64,000 bases of DNA from an uncultured Bacteroidales bacterium (GTDB lineage: Bacteria > Bacteroidota > Bacteroidia > Bacteroidales > UBA932), in NCBI GenBank assembly GCA_934725015.1, contig CAKVAS010000002.1, positions 186,001-250,000 of the forward strand, written 5' to 3'. Both the position numbers and the translations under genes were made by a program. Positions 47,920 to 55,598 of this stretch are shown here, piece by piece (position 1 is the stretch's first letter; each line of letters starts with the position of its first letter). The notes below the pieces were generated by a model. It was not told where the DNA came from and searched no databases. It saw nothing but the letters and a program-made list of their open reading frames with translations.

Positions 47920-49554
47920 ATGAAGTACATAAGGTTCTACATACGGGAGATTTCGCGCTTCGGATGGACTTATGCGCTCGTCCTTTTCTGCCAGCTGCTC
48001 ATGGTAGCCCTTTCGCTTGCCTACGTGTGGCTGAGCAAGCGGATTGTCGATGTGGCGATTATACTTTATCACGACCCTGACAGCGGCTCTCGCGGGCTTG
48101 TGACTTATGCCGCCGTATTTGCCGTCCTTGCGCTCCTGCGTCCGTCGGTCGTGGCCGTTAAGTCGTATTTCCAGTCCAAGATGGCCGTGAACATGGCCAA
48201 CGACCTGCGTCTCAGGCTGTTTGACAGGCTTCTGCATCTGAAGAACGAGCATCTGCGGAAATACCATTCCGGGGATATGCTGAACCGCCTTCAGGTCGAT
48301 GTCTCCTCGATTGCCTCGACATTCTGCTCATCAGTGCCGGATCTTTTCTGGGCGGCGGTGCAGTTTCTCGCCGCGTTTGCCTACCTTCTCGTGATTGACT
48401 CGCGTCTTGCCTGGATTCTCGTCCTGATTATCCCGCTCGCGATTTTAGGGGGGCGCTATGTGATGTTCCGCGTGCGCGACCTCACCCTCGACATCCGCCG
48501 CAGCGACTCAGAGGTTCAGTCCCACATTCAGGAGTCGGTTCAGCATCTGACTCTGCTTCAGACACTTGAATACACGGAGAACAGCAGCGGAAGCCTCTGC
48601 GAACTTCAGACGGACAACTACAGCAAGAACATGAGGCGGGCGCGTTTCAGCGTAGCGGCGCACACGCTTGTGGCCTTCTCGTTCACGGTCGGCTATGCGG
48701 TCGCTTTCCTCTGGGGGGCGTTCGGAATCGCGGCCGGCACGGTGACCTACGGAGTGATGACGGCCATTCTCCAGCTTGTCGGTCAGGTGCAGCGGCCTCT
48801 CGTCCAGGCGAGCGACCGGCTCCCGTCCCTGCTGCACTGCACCGCATCCATAGACCGCATAGAGGAAATCGCGGGCCTGCCGCAGGAAAGCGCCTCTGCC
48901 CGACATTTCCTTGACGGCATCGCCGGTGTCTGTCTGGAGCATTTGACTTTCCGCTACCAGGACGGCAGTTCGGACGTGCTCTCGGACCTGTCATTCGACT
49001 TCGCGCCCGGTTCCAAGACCGCCATCGTCGGCCCGACCGGAATAGGGAAGAGCACGCTCATCCGCCTGATGCTCTCGCTCCTCACCCCGACATCCGGCTC
49101 TGTCGTCATCTATTCCGCCACCGAAAGGCTCCTTGCCTCGGAGTCCACCCGCTGCAACCTCGTCTATGTCCCTCAGGGCAACACGCTCTTCAGCGGCACC
49201 GTCCGGGAAAACCTCCAGATGGGCGACCCGCACGCCTCCGAGCAGCGCATGAGGGAGGTTCTGCACACGGCCGCCGCGGACTTTGTCCTCGAACTTCCCT
49301 CCGGTCTCGACACCCCGTGCTTCGAGCAGGGCGGAGGTCTCTCCGAAGGTCAGGCTCAGCGCATAGCCATAGCCCGCGCCCTCCTGCGCCCCGGCACCAT
49401 ACTTCTTCTCGACGAGTTCAGCTCCGCCCTCGACAGCGCCACCGAGGACCTTCTCCTCAGCCGCCTCGTCTCCACCCTCCGCGACCGCACGATGATTTTC
49501 ATCACCCACCGCGACCGCGTCATCGACTACTGCGACTCCGTCCTGAAGCTATAG
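47920..49554 (+). CDS. ABC transporter, fused permease and ATPase
   Basis: A 544-residue half-transporter of the exporter type: five or six membrane helices in the first ~300 residues, then an ATPase domain. Walker A is GPTGIGKST near 372, Q-loop LVYVPQGNTLFSGTVRENL, signature LSEGQAQRIAIARAL near 472 and Walker B TILLLDEFSSALD. A homodimeric exporter of lipid-linked or peptide cargo is likely. Position after the CapD gene suggests a glycolipid substrate, which is inference. The C-terminus ends at the edge of the inverted fimbrillin copy, 39 bases away. Confidence 0.9.
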   Translation: MKYIRFYIREISRFGWTYALVLFCQLLMVALSLAYVWLSKRIVDVAIILYHDPDSGSRGLVTYAAVFAVLALLRPSVVAVKSYFQSKMAVNMANDLRLRLFDRLLHLKNEHLRKYHSGDMLNRLQVDVSSIASTFCSSVPDLFWAAVQFLAAFAYLLVIDSRLAWILVLIIPLAILGGRYVMFRVRDLTLDIRRSDSEVQSHIQESVQHLTLLQTLEYTENSSGSLCELQTDNYSKNMRRARFSVAAHTLVAFSFTVGYAVAFLWGAFGIAAGTVTYGVMTAILQLVGQVQRPLVQASDRLPSLLHCTASIDRIEEIAGLPQESASARHFLDGIAGVCLEHLTFRYQDGSSDVLSDLSFDFAPGSKTAIVGPTGIGKSTLIRLMLSLLTPTSGSVVIYSATERLLASESTRCNLVYVPQGNTLFSGTVRENLQMGDPHASEQRMREVLHTAAADFVLELPSGLDTPCFEQGGGLSEGQAQRIAIARALLRPGTILLLDEFSSALDSATEDLLLSRLVSTLRDRTMIFITHRDRVIDYCDSVLKL

Positions 49555-49593
49555 TCCGCCGGACAAGTTTCGTGAGACGGGATTCTGCTGAAA

Positions 49594-50098
49594 GATAAAG
49601 GCCGTTAAAGGGCAGCAGTCCATGTACAAAAGCACCGCCGCGACGGTAAGCAACAAGAGCTTCATCATGGAGAATTTCACGCAGGCCAGCGTCAGCATTG
49701 ACGTGCAGATTTCCGGGTTTGCTACTTCTTACAGCTACTATGCTGCAAATGAGGAAATTGAGGGAATTTCAGCAAAGGATGTAAACAAGGCCAACAGCGT
49801 GTCAAACGATTGGATGGGACCAGGCAAGGCCGTCTGCACGATTACAAAGAGCGGCATCCCGTCGACACTCCTTAGTGTCAAGTCGGTCTCGCTGTTTGTG
49901 AACGGCACCGAGTTTTCCGGAGTCACATACACCGTAGGCAGCGACAACACAATCACGATAGACCAGACCACCGGCCACACCGCATGGGAGCAGAAAAATA
50001 TTACCGTGAAGGTTGTCTATACAACTCCTGACGGAGCTACATTTGAAAGCAACACATCCAACACCCTCACGAGGCATATCACCGGGTTGCCGTATAAA
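49594..50098. repeat. Left arm of a 505-base inverted repeat
   Basis: Pairs with 52835-53339. The arms have equal length and no gaps by eye. The outer 321 bases are identical, the next ~155 differ at about 21 sites, and the inner 29 are identical. The arms bracket 2736 bases that hold two alternative fimbrillin 3' ends, two terminators, a DUF2442/HTH gene and a Fic gene. Confidence 0.9.
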
Positions 50099-50512
50099 AA
50101 CATTATTCCGTCTAATTCTGGCACACATGAATGGAGTATAAAAGCAGGAAGTCAAAAAATACAATTTTCGTCAGATGGTGTCATTCTTGGCTCTTCAGGA
50201 ACAGCCACTGAAAATCCTAAAGTTGCTTCCCCAAAATTCCATTCACCATCAACGATAGATATCACCTCTCTGGTCGACTTTGTCCTAACATCTCATAAGG
50301 TGGGTATAACTTATCATCCAGAGTTTTATATGTATATAGCTGATGTTAAAGTCATAACAGAAAAGGGAAATTCCACATCTGGAACAAACTATAGCAAGTC
50401 TGTAACAGGCACACTTACGAATGAGAATAATACTATAGAATTCAGCACAGACACACGAATACGATTGTCTGGGAATGCAAAAGTAAAAAATATATCAGTA
50501 CTTTATAGATAG
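49594..50512 (+). pseudogene. Silent, start-less inverted partial copy of the fimbrillin-like gene with an alternative 3' end
   Basis: From 49594 the sequence repeats, in inverted orientation, the middle of the lipoprotein gene encoded at 52424-53986. Bases 49594-49914 are identical to the complement of 53339-53019. Then about 155 bases differ at about 21 positions, and 29 more bases to 50098 are identical. After 50098 the frame continues into an AT-rich tail of about 137 residues (NIIPSNSGTHEWSIKAG onward, ending NISVLYR) that is only distantly like the tail of the active gene. There is no signal peptide or promoter, and an in-frame TGA (49589-49591) lies just before the homology. It could be expressed only if joined to the active gene's 5' part. 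An internal ATG at 49622 is not a convincing start. Confidence 0.85.
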
Positions 50513-50539
50513 ACATTCTTTATACATGAAATTCACTCC

Positions 50540-50570
50540 AGCGACGGCCAACCACCGTCGCTTTTTTGTA
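50540..50570 (+). terminator. Terminator after the silent cassette
   Basis: AGCGACGG (50540-50547) pairs with CCGTCGCT (50554-50561) and is followed by TTTTTT. The same hairpin, nearly base for base, terminates the active gene in the opposite direction at 52381-52414. Confidence 0.85.
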
Positions 50571-50630
50571 TTCCTTCATCAAAATTGAACAAAAAATCCC
50601 CAACCTTCTCTGGTATTAAAAATAATTCCC

Positions 50631-50638
50631 TATCTTTG
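50631..50638 (+). promoter_or_regulatory. -7 box upstream of the DUF2442/HTH gene
   Basis: TATCTTTG fits TAnnTTTG, 47 bases before the start codon. No good TTTG is seen 19-20 bases upstream. Confidence 0.45.
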
Positions 50639-50685
50639 CTGCCTAAATTTCATAATCAAGCCAGAAGTATGCAGATTTTTCGTGT

Positions 50686-51183
50686 ATGAAAAGGTTACGA
50701 AACATATCTTTTGATTCAAAATTCATTTATGCGGAGGATGAGACTGGACGAAAGTTGAAGCAGTCGCTTCTCTGGTATCCGGCACTGGCGAACGCATCTG
50801 ATGAACAGCGTAAGAACTACACGGTCGGCTTCACCGGTTTTCACTGGCGTGACCTTGACGAGGACATTTCCTTTGAAAGCTTCGAGTACGACGACGCAGT
50901 TCCGTCAAGGCTTCAGGAGTTTTTCCTGCTTCACAAGGAAATCAATGTGGCGGAATTTGCCAAGCGCATCGGCATCAACGCCACACTCCTGCGGAACTAC
51001 ATCAATGGCTTCAAGAAGCCGTCGGCAGCGAGAGAAAAGGAAATCATCGAAGCCATACACAAACTCGGACTGGAATATTGCCTCTTCGCCGCCGTCGACG
51101 GCTACAATGGTTCAACCCGCCCTCATGCCGAACGATACCTTTCGGAGCCGGAGACGCTGGAATATGTTGGCAAAGTCAAATAA
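50686..51183 (+). CDS. DUF2442-like protein with helix-turn-helix
   Basis: A 165-residue protein. The first ~85 residues resemble DUF2442 (ISFDSKFIYAEDETGRKLKQSLLWYPALANAS, then FHWRDLDEDISFESF). The second part is a lambda-repressor-like helix-turn-helix (VAEFAKRIGINATLLRNYINGFKKPSAAREKEIIEAIHKLG, about 88-130). DUF2442 proteins often accompany toxin-antitoxin-like pairs with DUF4160 partners. Here the neighbour is a Fic gene 75 bases downstream, so a regulator or antitoxin-like role is possible but not shown. It lies in the loop between the fimbrillin inverted repeats. Confidence 0.75.
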   Translation: MKRLRNISFDSKFIYAEDETGRKLKQSLLWYPALANASDEQRKNYTVGFTGFHWRDLDEDISFESFEYDDAVPSRLQEFFLLHKEINVAEFAKRIGINATLLRNYINGFKKPSAAREKEIIEAIHKLGLEYCLFAAVDGYNGSTRPHAERYLSEPETLEYVGKVK

Positions 51184-51206
51184 ATTTCTTTATTTTGCAA
51201 GGTAAA

Positions 51207-51243
51207 TACCTTCAAAGGTGGCCATTGGCTACCTTTGAAGGTA
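51207..51243. promoter_or_regulatory. Perfect 13-base palindrome upstream of fic
   Basis: TACCTTCAAAGGT (51207-51219) and ACCTTTGAAGGTA (51231-51243) are exact complements around an 11-base loop. It lies 15 bases before the fic start and just after a T-rich TATTTTG at 51191-51197. It is well placed as an operator, for example for the adjacent helix-turn-helix protein, or as a hairpin masking the start. Confidence 0.7.
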
Positions 51244-51258
51244 AAAATAAGAATAAAC

Positions 51259-52326
51259 ATGGACAATCTTAACGATTTATACTCCCAATGGCTCGCACTA
51301 CAGCCATTGAGCGAGAGGAAAAAATGTCGGCTGAACCAACGCTTCATTGTTGAATACAATTACAACAGCAACCACATTGAGGGCAACACGCTGACATATG
51401 GACAGACAGAGATTCTGTTGCTGTTCGGAAAAGTGAACGGAACAGGTGACTTGAAAGATTTTGTTGACATGAAGGCAAGTCTCGTAGGGATGAATATGAT
51501 GAAAGATGAGGCTCTGAACCATAAGGACACGCCACTGACACAGAACTTTATACGCCAGCTGCATCACACTATCTTGCGGGAAGACTATGTTGTCTATAAG
51601 AATCTGCCCGGCGGTGTTCAGACAAGCCATACGGTACACGCAGGACAGTATAAAACCCGACCGAACAGCGTAATAACCAGATATGGAGACAGATTTGACT
51701 ATGCTTCGCCGGAAGAAACCCCATCACTGATGGCAGACCTTGTAAACTGGTACAACGAAGCGGAGGCCTCCAGAGAGTATTCAGCTGTAGAACTTGCGGC
51801 TCTTTTTCATTACAGATATATCCGAATACACCCTTTTGAAGACGGCAACGGCAGAATAGCGCGCCTTTTGGTCAATTACATACTCGCTCGGCATAATTGG
51901 CCGATGATTGTGGTACGAAGCCGTAAAAAGCAGGAGTATATTGGTGCCTTGCATCAGACGGATGTTTTTGTCGGTTCAGAGCCGTCAGCGGGAGCTAATG
52001 CATCGATTAGTCAGATAAAATACTTTCTCAAATATTTTAAGAAACTGGTGTGCGAGGAACTGAAGTATAACATAGACTTCGTCAAAGAGCAATCACCAAA
52101 TGTTTGGTGGTATGATGGTCAGAAGTTGACTTTTCGCAGTCCCTCAACAGCAAAAATGCTTGAGGCAATGCAGACAAATCCCGGCATTACAATCGAACAG
52201 TTAGCGGAAAAAGGGGGTATTGTCACGGCTGCTGTAAAGAAGCAGATTAGGCAAATGATAGAAAAGGGGTATATCCAAAGGGATAACGATGGAAGTTGGC
52301 ACATATTCGCCACGGCTTCGGTGTAA
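51259..52326 (+). CDS. Fic family protein (predicted AMP transferase, self-inhibited)
   Basis: Predicted to transfer AMP or another nucleotide part to a protein hydroxyl. The 355 residues carry the complete Fic motif HPFEDGNGRIAR at 191-202, with catalytic His191. The inhibitory motif SNHIEG (37-42; Ser37, Glu41, Gly42) is in the N-terminal part, as in class II Fic proteins. A C-terminal winged helix (GITIEQLAEKGGIVTAAVKKQIRQMIEKGYI) suggests DNA binding. ATG 51259 is preferred over a TTG inside the palindrome 24 bases upstream. Target unknown. Such genes are common and mobile in Bacteroidales. Confidence 0.9.
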   Translation: MDNLNDLYSQWLALQPLSERKKCRLNQRFIVEYNYNSNHIEGNTLTYGQTEILLLFGKVNGTGDLKDFVDMKASLVGMNMMKDEALNHKDTPLTQNFIRQLHHTILREDYVVYKNLPGGVQTSHTVHAGQYKTRPNSVITRYGDRFDYASPEETPSLMADLVNWYNEAEASREYSAVELAALFHYRYIRIHPFEDGNGRIARLLVNYILARHNWPMIVVRSRKKQEYIGALHQTDVFVGSEPSAGANASISQIKYFLKYFKKLVCEELKYNIDFVKEQSPNVWWYDGQKLTFRSPSTAKMLEAMQTNPGITIEQLAEKGGIVTAAVKKQIRQMIEKGYIQRDNDGSWHIFATASV

Positions 52327-52380
52327 GATCGCACATCCTCCACGCATATATATGCACAGTAACAGAAACAATTGATATAT

Positions 52381-52414
52381 AATACAAAAACAGCGACGGT
52401 GATTGGCCGTCGCT
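52381..52414 (-). terminator. Terminator of the fimbrillin-like gene
   Basis: On the minus strand AGCGACGG and CCGTCGCT (within 52392-52414) form a stem followed by TTTTTGTATT (complement of 52381-52390). It may also serve the fic gene converging from the other side. Confidence 0.85.
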
Positions 52415-52423
52415 GCATAAGTA

Positions 52424-53986
52424 TTATTCATATTGAACAGATAGTTCATTTATATGTATATATGGACCGGCAACTATCGTACCTGAGGTCATTTCTATAG
52501 TGTTTTTTTTGTTGGTGATGTTCCCAATAAATTTTTCATTTGTATAAGTTATATCGTATTCGATTTTCCATACCAATATGTTTCCCTTGTAGTGCCCAGC
52601 AAGTACTTTGGTATTCTCTTTTCCTCCTATAGACAATTTCAAATTAGGTATGGTAATACTTGATGTACTATGCAAATCAGCTTTACCTACGGTCAGTGAG
52701 ATGTTTGTGTCGTCTGGGGTATAGAAATCACACTTTGCCGAGTTCTCCCCTGTTGAATCGCCAAGCACCAAATATCCATTACTTAATGATGATTTTGTCA
52801 AATCCCAGCCAATAGTATTTTTGTTGAAACTAACTTTATACGGCAACCCGGTGATATGCCTCGTGAGTGTATTGGATGTATTGCTTTCAAATGTGGCTCC
52901 GTCCGGAGTTGTATAGACAACTCTCACAGTAAGGTTTTTCTGCTCCCAGGTGGTGTGGCCGGTGGTCTGGTTTATCGTGATTGTGTTGTCGCTGCCTTCG
53001 GTATACTTGATTCCCGGGAACTCGGTGCCGTTCACAAACAGCGAGACCGACTTGACACTAAGGAGTGTCGACGGGATGCCGCTCTTTGTAATCGTGCAGA
53101 CGGCCTTGCCTGGTCCCATCCAATCGTTTGACACGCTGTTGGCCTTGTTTACATCCTTTGCTGAAATTCCCTCAATTTCCTCATTTGCAGCATAGTAGCT
53201 GTAAGAAGTAGCAAACCCGGAAATCTGCACGTCAATGCTGACGCTGGCCTGCGTGAAATTCTCCATGATGAAGCTCTTGTTGCTTACCGTCGCGGCGGTG
53301 CTTTTGTACATGGACTGCTGCCCTTTAACGGCCTTTATCCAGAAGCCGCCTTCCATTCCGGCAGGGACATTCACGATGGCGGCGTATTCATCTCCGGTTG
53401 CGGCCTTGAGACTTATGCCTGTAATTGCATTGCCGCCGGAGAAACTTGTGCCGTCGAAAGACGCGATGTTGATGTTCTCTTTCTTCGCGTGGAAGTCGAT
53501 TGTGCACTCTCCGAACTTTGAGATGACCGGAAGTCCTGTGACGCCGTTCGGAGCATCCAATGTTGCCGACAGAACGATCGTGTTGTCCTCATTCCTCGAA
53601 TATCCGTTGTCCGGTGAGACCAGCCAAGGCTTGCCGTTCTGTACATAGGCCGGGGCGTTGTTCTCGGCCGAGTAGCAATTGTAGTAGAGACTTATCTTCT
53701 CGTCAGTTCCGACAGGCTTGCTGAACTCTCCGGTAAATGTATTTTCGCCATTGAATTCCATGGCTGCCACGCTTCCGCCTGTCGTGACCGCATAGACGAC
53801 GTCGCCTTCCTCGAAGGCATATTTTCTTGTCCCGTCACCCTCGTCAGCGCCGATGGTCACCTTTGTCTCCAGGATTGTGAACATAACCTTTTCGCCGGCA
53901 GGCATCACTTCAACTTCGTCCGGCATTGCCTTGCTGCATGAGATGGCAAGCAGACAGGCGAATATAGTCATACAACGATTCTTCAT
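52424..53986 (-). CDS. Fimbrillin-like surface lipoprotein with exchangeable C-terminus
   Basis: A 520-residue predicted lipoprotein from MKNRCMTIFACLLAISC, the lipobox Cys being followed by SKAMPDEVE. The N-terminal domain (about 25-200) has features of Bacteroidales fimbrillin/Mfa-like proteins: ETKVTIG, KYAFEEGDVVYAV, and a FSGGNAITGISLKAATGDEYAAIVNVPAG stretch. The middle (about 210-380) is the part duplicated at 49594-50098. The last ~135 residues are AT-rich in codons and differ from the silent copy's tail. An ATG 27 bases upstream is possible but would put nine extra residues before the signal peptide. Likely a pilus tip or surface subunit. Exact role not shown. Confidence 0.82.
   Translation of the reverse strand: MKNRCMTIFACLLAISCSKAMPDEVEVMPAGEKVMFTILETKVTIGADEGDGTRKYAFEEGDVVYAVTTGGSVAAMEFNGENTFTGEFSKPVGTDEKISLYYNCYSAENNAPAYVQNGKPWLVSPDNGYSRNEDNTIVLSATLDAPNGVTGLPVISKFGECTIDFHAKKENINIASFDGTSFSGGNAITGISLKAATGDEYAAIVNVPAGMEGGFWIKAVKGQQSMYKSTAATVSNKSFIMENFTQASVSIDVQISGFATSYSYYAANEEIEGISAKDVNKANSVSNDWMGPGKAVCTITKSGIPSTLLSVKSVSLFVNGTEFPGIKYTEGSDNTITINQTTGHTTWEQKNLTVRVVYTTPDGATFESNTSNTLTRHITGLPYKVSFNKNTIGWDLTKSSLSNGYLVLGDSTGENSAKCDFYTPDDTNISLTVGKADLHSTSSITIPNLKLSIGGKENTKVLAGHYKGNILVWKIEYDITYTNEKFIGNITNKKNTIEMTSGTIVAGPYIHINELSVQYE
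52835..53339. repeat. Right arm of the 505-base inverted repeat
   Basis: Complement of 49594-50098 as described for the left arm. It lies inside the active fimbrillin-like gene, so an exchange between arms would keep the reading frame and replace only the C-terminal tail. Confidence 0.9.
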
Positions 53987-54016
53987 TTTCTTGAAAATTA
54001 GCAGGTTAAACATCAG

Positions 54017-54160
54017 TTAGTTCTCTTCGTCGTAGTATCCGTCTGTCACGGTGTTTGACGAAAATCCAAATCCATTGACCACTGCTTTTGATTGGCAGAA
54101 GCCCAACTCGACGCTCATCTCAATCTCTGAAACGAGCGGAGAAACATACAATTTCTTCAT
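54017..54160 (-). CDS. Small 47-residue protein upstream of the fimbrillin-like gene
   Basis: Reads MKKLYVSPLVSEIEMSVELG then FCQSKAVVNGFGFSSNTVTD and ends GYYDEEN. Short peptides starting MKK-x-Y-x-x-P and holding an amphipathic stretch are frequent next to surface lipoprotein genes in Bacteroidales, as far as I recall, but have no known function. The stop is three bases before the first possible ATG of the lipoprotein gene, and a full consensus promoter lies 32-61 bases upstream. It is therefore very likely translated and cotranscribed. It could act as a leader peptide or a small secreted product. Confidence 0.65.
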   Translation of the reverse strand: MKKLYVSPLVSEIEMSVELGFCQSKAVVNGFGFSSNTVTDGYYDEEN

Positions 54161-54191
54161 TCTTCAATTATTTTTGTACAAATCCGAACTG

Positions 54192-54221
54192 CAAATTTAC
54201 ACACAATTTCCCGACCTCCAA
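54192..54221 (-). promoter_or_regulatory. Promoter of the fimbrillin operon
   Basis: On the minus strand TTG (complement of 54219-54221), a 19-base spacer and TAAATTTG (complement of 54192-54199). It reads toward the 47-residue gene. This promoter lies outside the inverted repeats, so whichever 3' end is joined to the gene would be expressed from it. Confidence 0.65.
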
Positions 54222-54291
54222 CATATTTTTTCACTTTTTTATCCCCGCCCCAACCTAACTCCTTGATTTCCATTATTAATGCGTTGATTTT

Positions 54292-54321
54292 TTGAAATAC
54301 CATATTTATGTTATAAATTTG
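54292..54321 (+). promoter_or_regulatory. Promoter of the mntA-hepT pair
   Basis: TTG at 54292-54294, a 19-base spacer and TAAATTTG at 54314-54321. The start codon at 54340 follows 18 bases after the box, giving a very short leader. Confidence 0.7.
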
Positions 54322-54339
54322 CATCATATAGATTTGGGC

Positions 54340-54648
54340 ATGATTACGGCGAGTACAAATAAGATGATACGCCAAATACAAATGTGTTTGACGGATACTC
54401 CGGTGGAACGGGCTTGGTTGTTCGGCTCGTATTCGCGCGGGGAAGAGCGTTCGGACAGTGACGTTGATATTCTTGTCAAATATAGCAAGGATGCCGTTGT
54501 CTCATTGTTCACGATTTCCCGCATCATGCTTCAATTGAGCCGGGCTTTGGGTCGCCGAGTTGATCTCATTGAAGAAGACGCCGTATTGCCATTTGCTTCA
54601 GAGTCCGCCAATTCTGATAAGATATTGATATATGAGAGAGGCAATTAG
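54340..54648 (+). CDS. mntA: MntA-like minimal nucleotidyltransferase (antitoxin)
   Basis: A 102-residue nucleotidyltransferase. The catalytic motif GS-x10-D-x-D is visible as G29-S30 and D41/D43 in LFGSYSRGEERSDSDVDILV. In studied MntA/HepT pairs this enzyme adds AMP residues to a tyrosine of the HEPN toxin and silences it. An upstream in-frame ATG would lie within the promoter, so 54340 is the start. It overlaps the HEPN gene by 17 bases. Confidence 0.88.
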   Translation: MITASTNKMIRQIQMCLTDTPVERAWLFGSYSRGEERSDSDVDILVKYSKDAVVSLFTISRIMLQLSRALGRRVDLIEEDAVLPFASESANSDKILIYERGN

Positions 54649-54979
54649 AGATAAAGGGCGACTTGAACATATTCTTAGTTCAATAGATATAATCCTTAAC
54701 AACAAGGGGAGATTCACATTTGAACAGATTAAGTCCGATCCGATAGTTTTCTTTGGCTTCGTGAAACAAGTGGAAATAATTGGTGAAGCCGTATATATGC
54801 TGACGAAAGAGTTTCGTGCTTCGCACGCTGAGGTTGAATGGGATGTGATAGAAGGTATGAGGCATATATTGGTTCATGGGTATTATCAGATTAAGCCGGA
54901 ACAGTTATGGGAGACGGTGGAGAATGATATACCTTCACTCAGACCGTTTATAAAAAAGTATTTGGAGGATCTACAATAA
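54632..54979 (+). CDS. hepT: HepT-like HEPN ribonuclease (DUF86, toxin)
   Basis: A 115-residue all-helical HEPN protein. The catalytic and target motif R-x4-H-x-Y is present as R77, H82 and Y84 in MRHILVHGYYQI. Y84 is the residue expected to be adenylylated by the nucleotidyltransferase encoded just before. The pair forms a toxin-antitoxin module of the mntA-hepT type. Other HEPN features, such as FVKQVEIIGEAVYMLTKE before it, are typical. Confidence 0.88.
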   Translation: MREAIRDKGRLEHILSSIDIILNNKGRFTFEQIKSDPIVFFGFVKQVEIIGEAVYMLTKEFRASHAEVEWDVIEGMRHILVHGYYQIKPEQLWETVENDIPSLRPFIKKYLEDLQ

Positions 54980-54982
54980 AAA

Positions 54983-55003
54983 CCTCCCGGAGAAACCGGG
55001 AGG
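54983..55003 (-). terminator. Terminator of the Dabb-family gene
   Basis: CCTCCCGG (54983-54990) and CCGGGAGG (54996-55003) pair around AGAAA. On the minus strand a TTTTTATTG run follows. It lies 43 bases past the stop of the gene at 55046 and may also stop hepT transcripts. Confidence 0.8.
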
Positions 55004-55045
55004 CATGGCTTATATCGGGTGATTGCTTGTGTCGCGCGTGTCGGG

Positions 55046-55345
55046 TTACCGTTCGTACTCGACTCTTGCCCTGACTTCAACTACGGAATCTATGTACTTG
55101 CTGAGCTCGTCGCGGATAGGGTCGGCCTTGTAGGCTGCGAGGTCCTGCCAGCTGTCGAAATCCTCAATCAGAACCGCGTCGTATGAAGTAGCCGACTCGT
55201 TGCGGTTGATTCCGACCTCGACATTCTTGAGACCGGGAACTATCCCGAGGATAGACTGATAGCGTTCCTTGATGTCTTCTGCGATTTCCTTAGGAGTCCT
55301 GCCATCTGATGGCTTGAACTTCCACATTATTGTGTGTCTGACCAT
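55046..55345 (-). CDS. Dabb family protein (stress-responsive alpha/beta barrel)
   Basis: A 99-residue ferredoxin-fold protein from MVRHTIMWKFKP. The family pattern is VRH-x-V-W-F-K-like at the start, then VPGLKNVEVGINRNESATSYDAVLIEDFDSWQDLAAYKADPIRDELSKYI. Dabb proteins form small dimeric barrels of varied or unknown role. The ATG at 55345 is preferred over one 45 bases upstream because the family begins at VRH. Solitary, with its own terminator. The 208 bases upstream to the flippase gene hold no gene. Confidence 0.86.
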   Translation of the reverse strand: MVRHTIMWKFKPSDGRTPKEIAEDIKERYQSILGIVPGLKNVEVGINRNESATSYDAVLIEDFDSWQDLAAYKADPIRDELSKYIDSVVEVRARVEYER

Positions 55346-55598
55346 AATTATAAAAATAGTTGAAGTGTTATCATGTTTTGCTTGTCTCAAAAATCCTTCA
55401 CAAATCTGTTGTCTTCACGACCTGTACTTGTGCAGGCCCGTTTGACGTCCATAAAGTTATAAAGAAATTTGCACATAACAAGCAAGTTTGTGAAAATATT
55501 ATCTCAAAAAGGCTAACTTTGTCCTCGCTTCGGAATCCGTCGGACGGGACGGAAAATGAAGATGCGTTTGTGAATAATATTTAATATGCTGATACTCC

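Noticed and set aside
49622..50512. Independent complete gene starting at the internal ATG 49622
   Set aside because: That methionine lies in the middle of the homologous lipoprotein, no signal peptide or promoter is present, and the homology continues upstream to 49594.
55391..55598. Short frames between the Dabb gene and the flippase gene
   Set aside because: No ribosome-binding context, family likeness or codon pattern. Only a weak promoter-like TAACTTTG at 55514 was noted.
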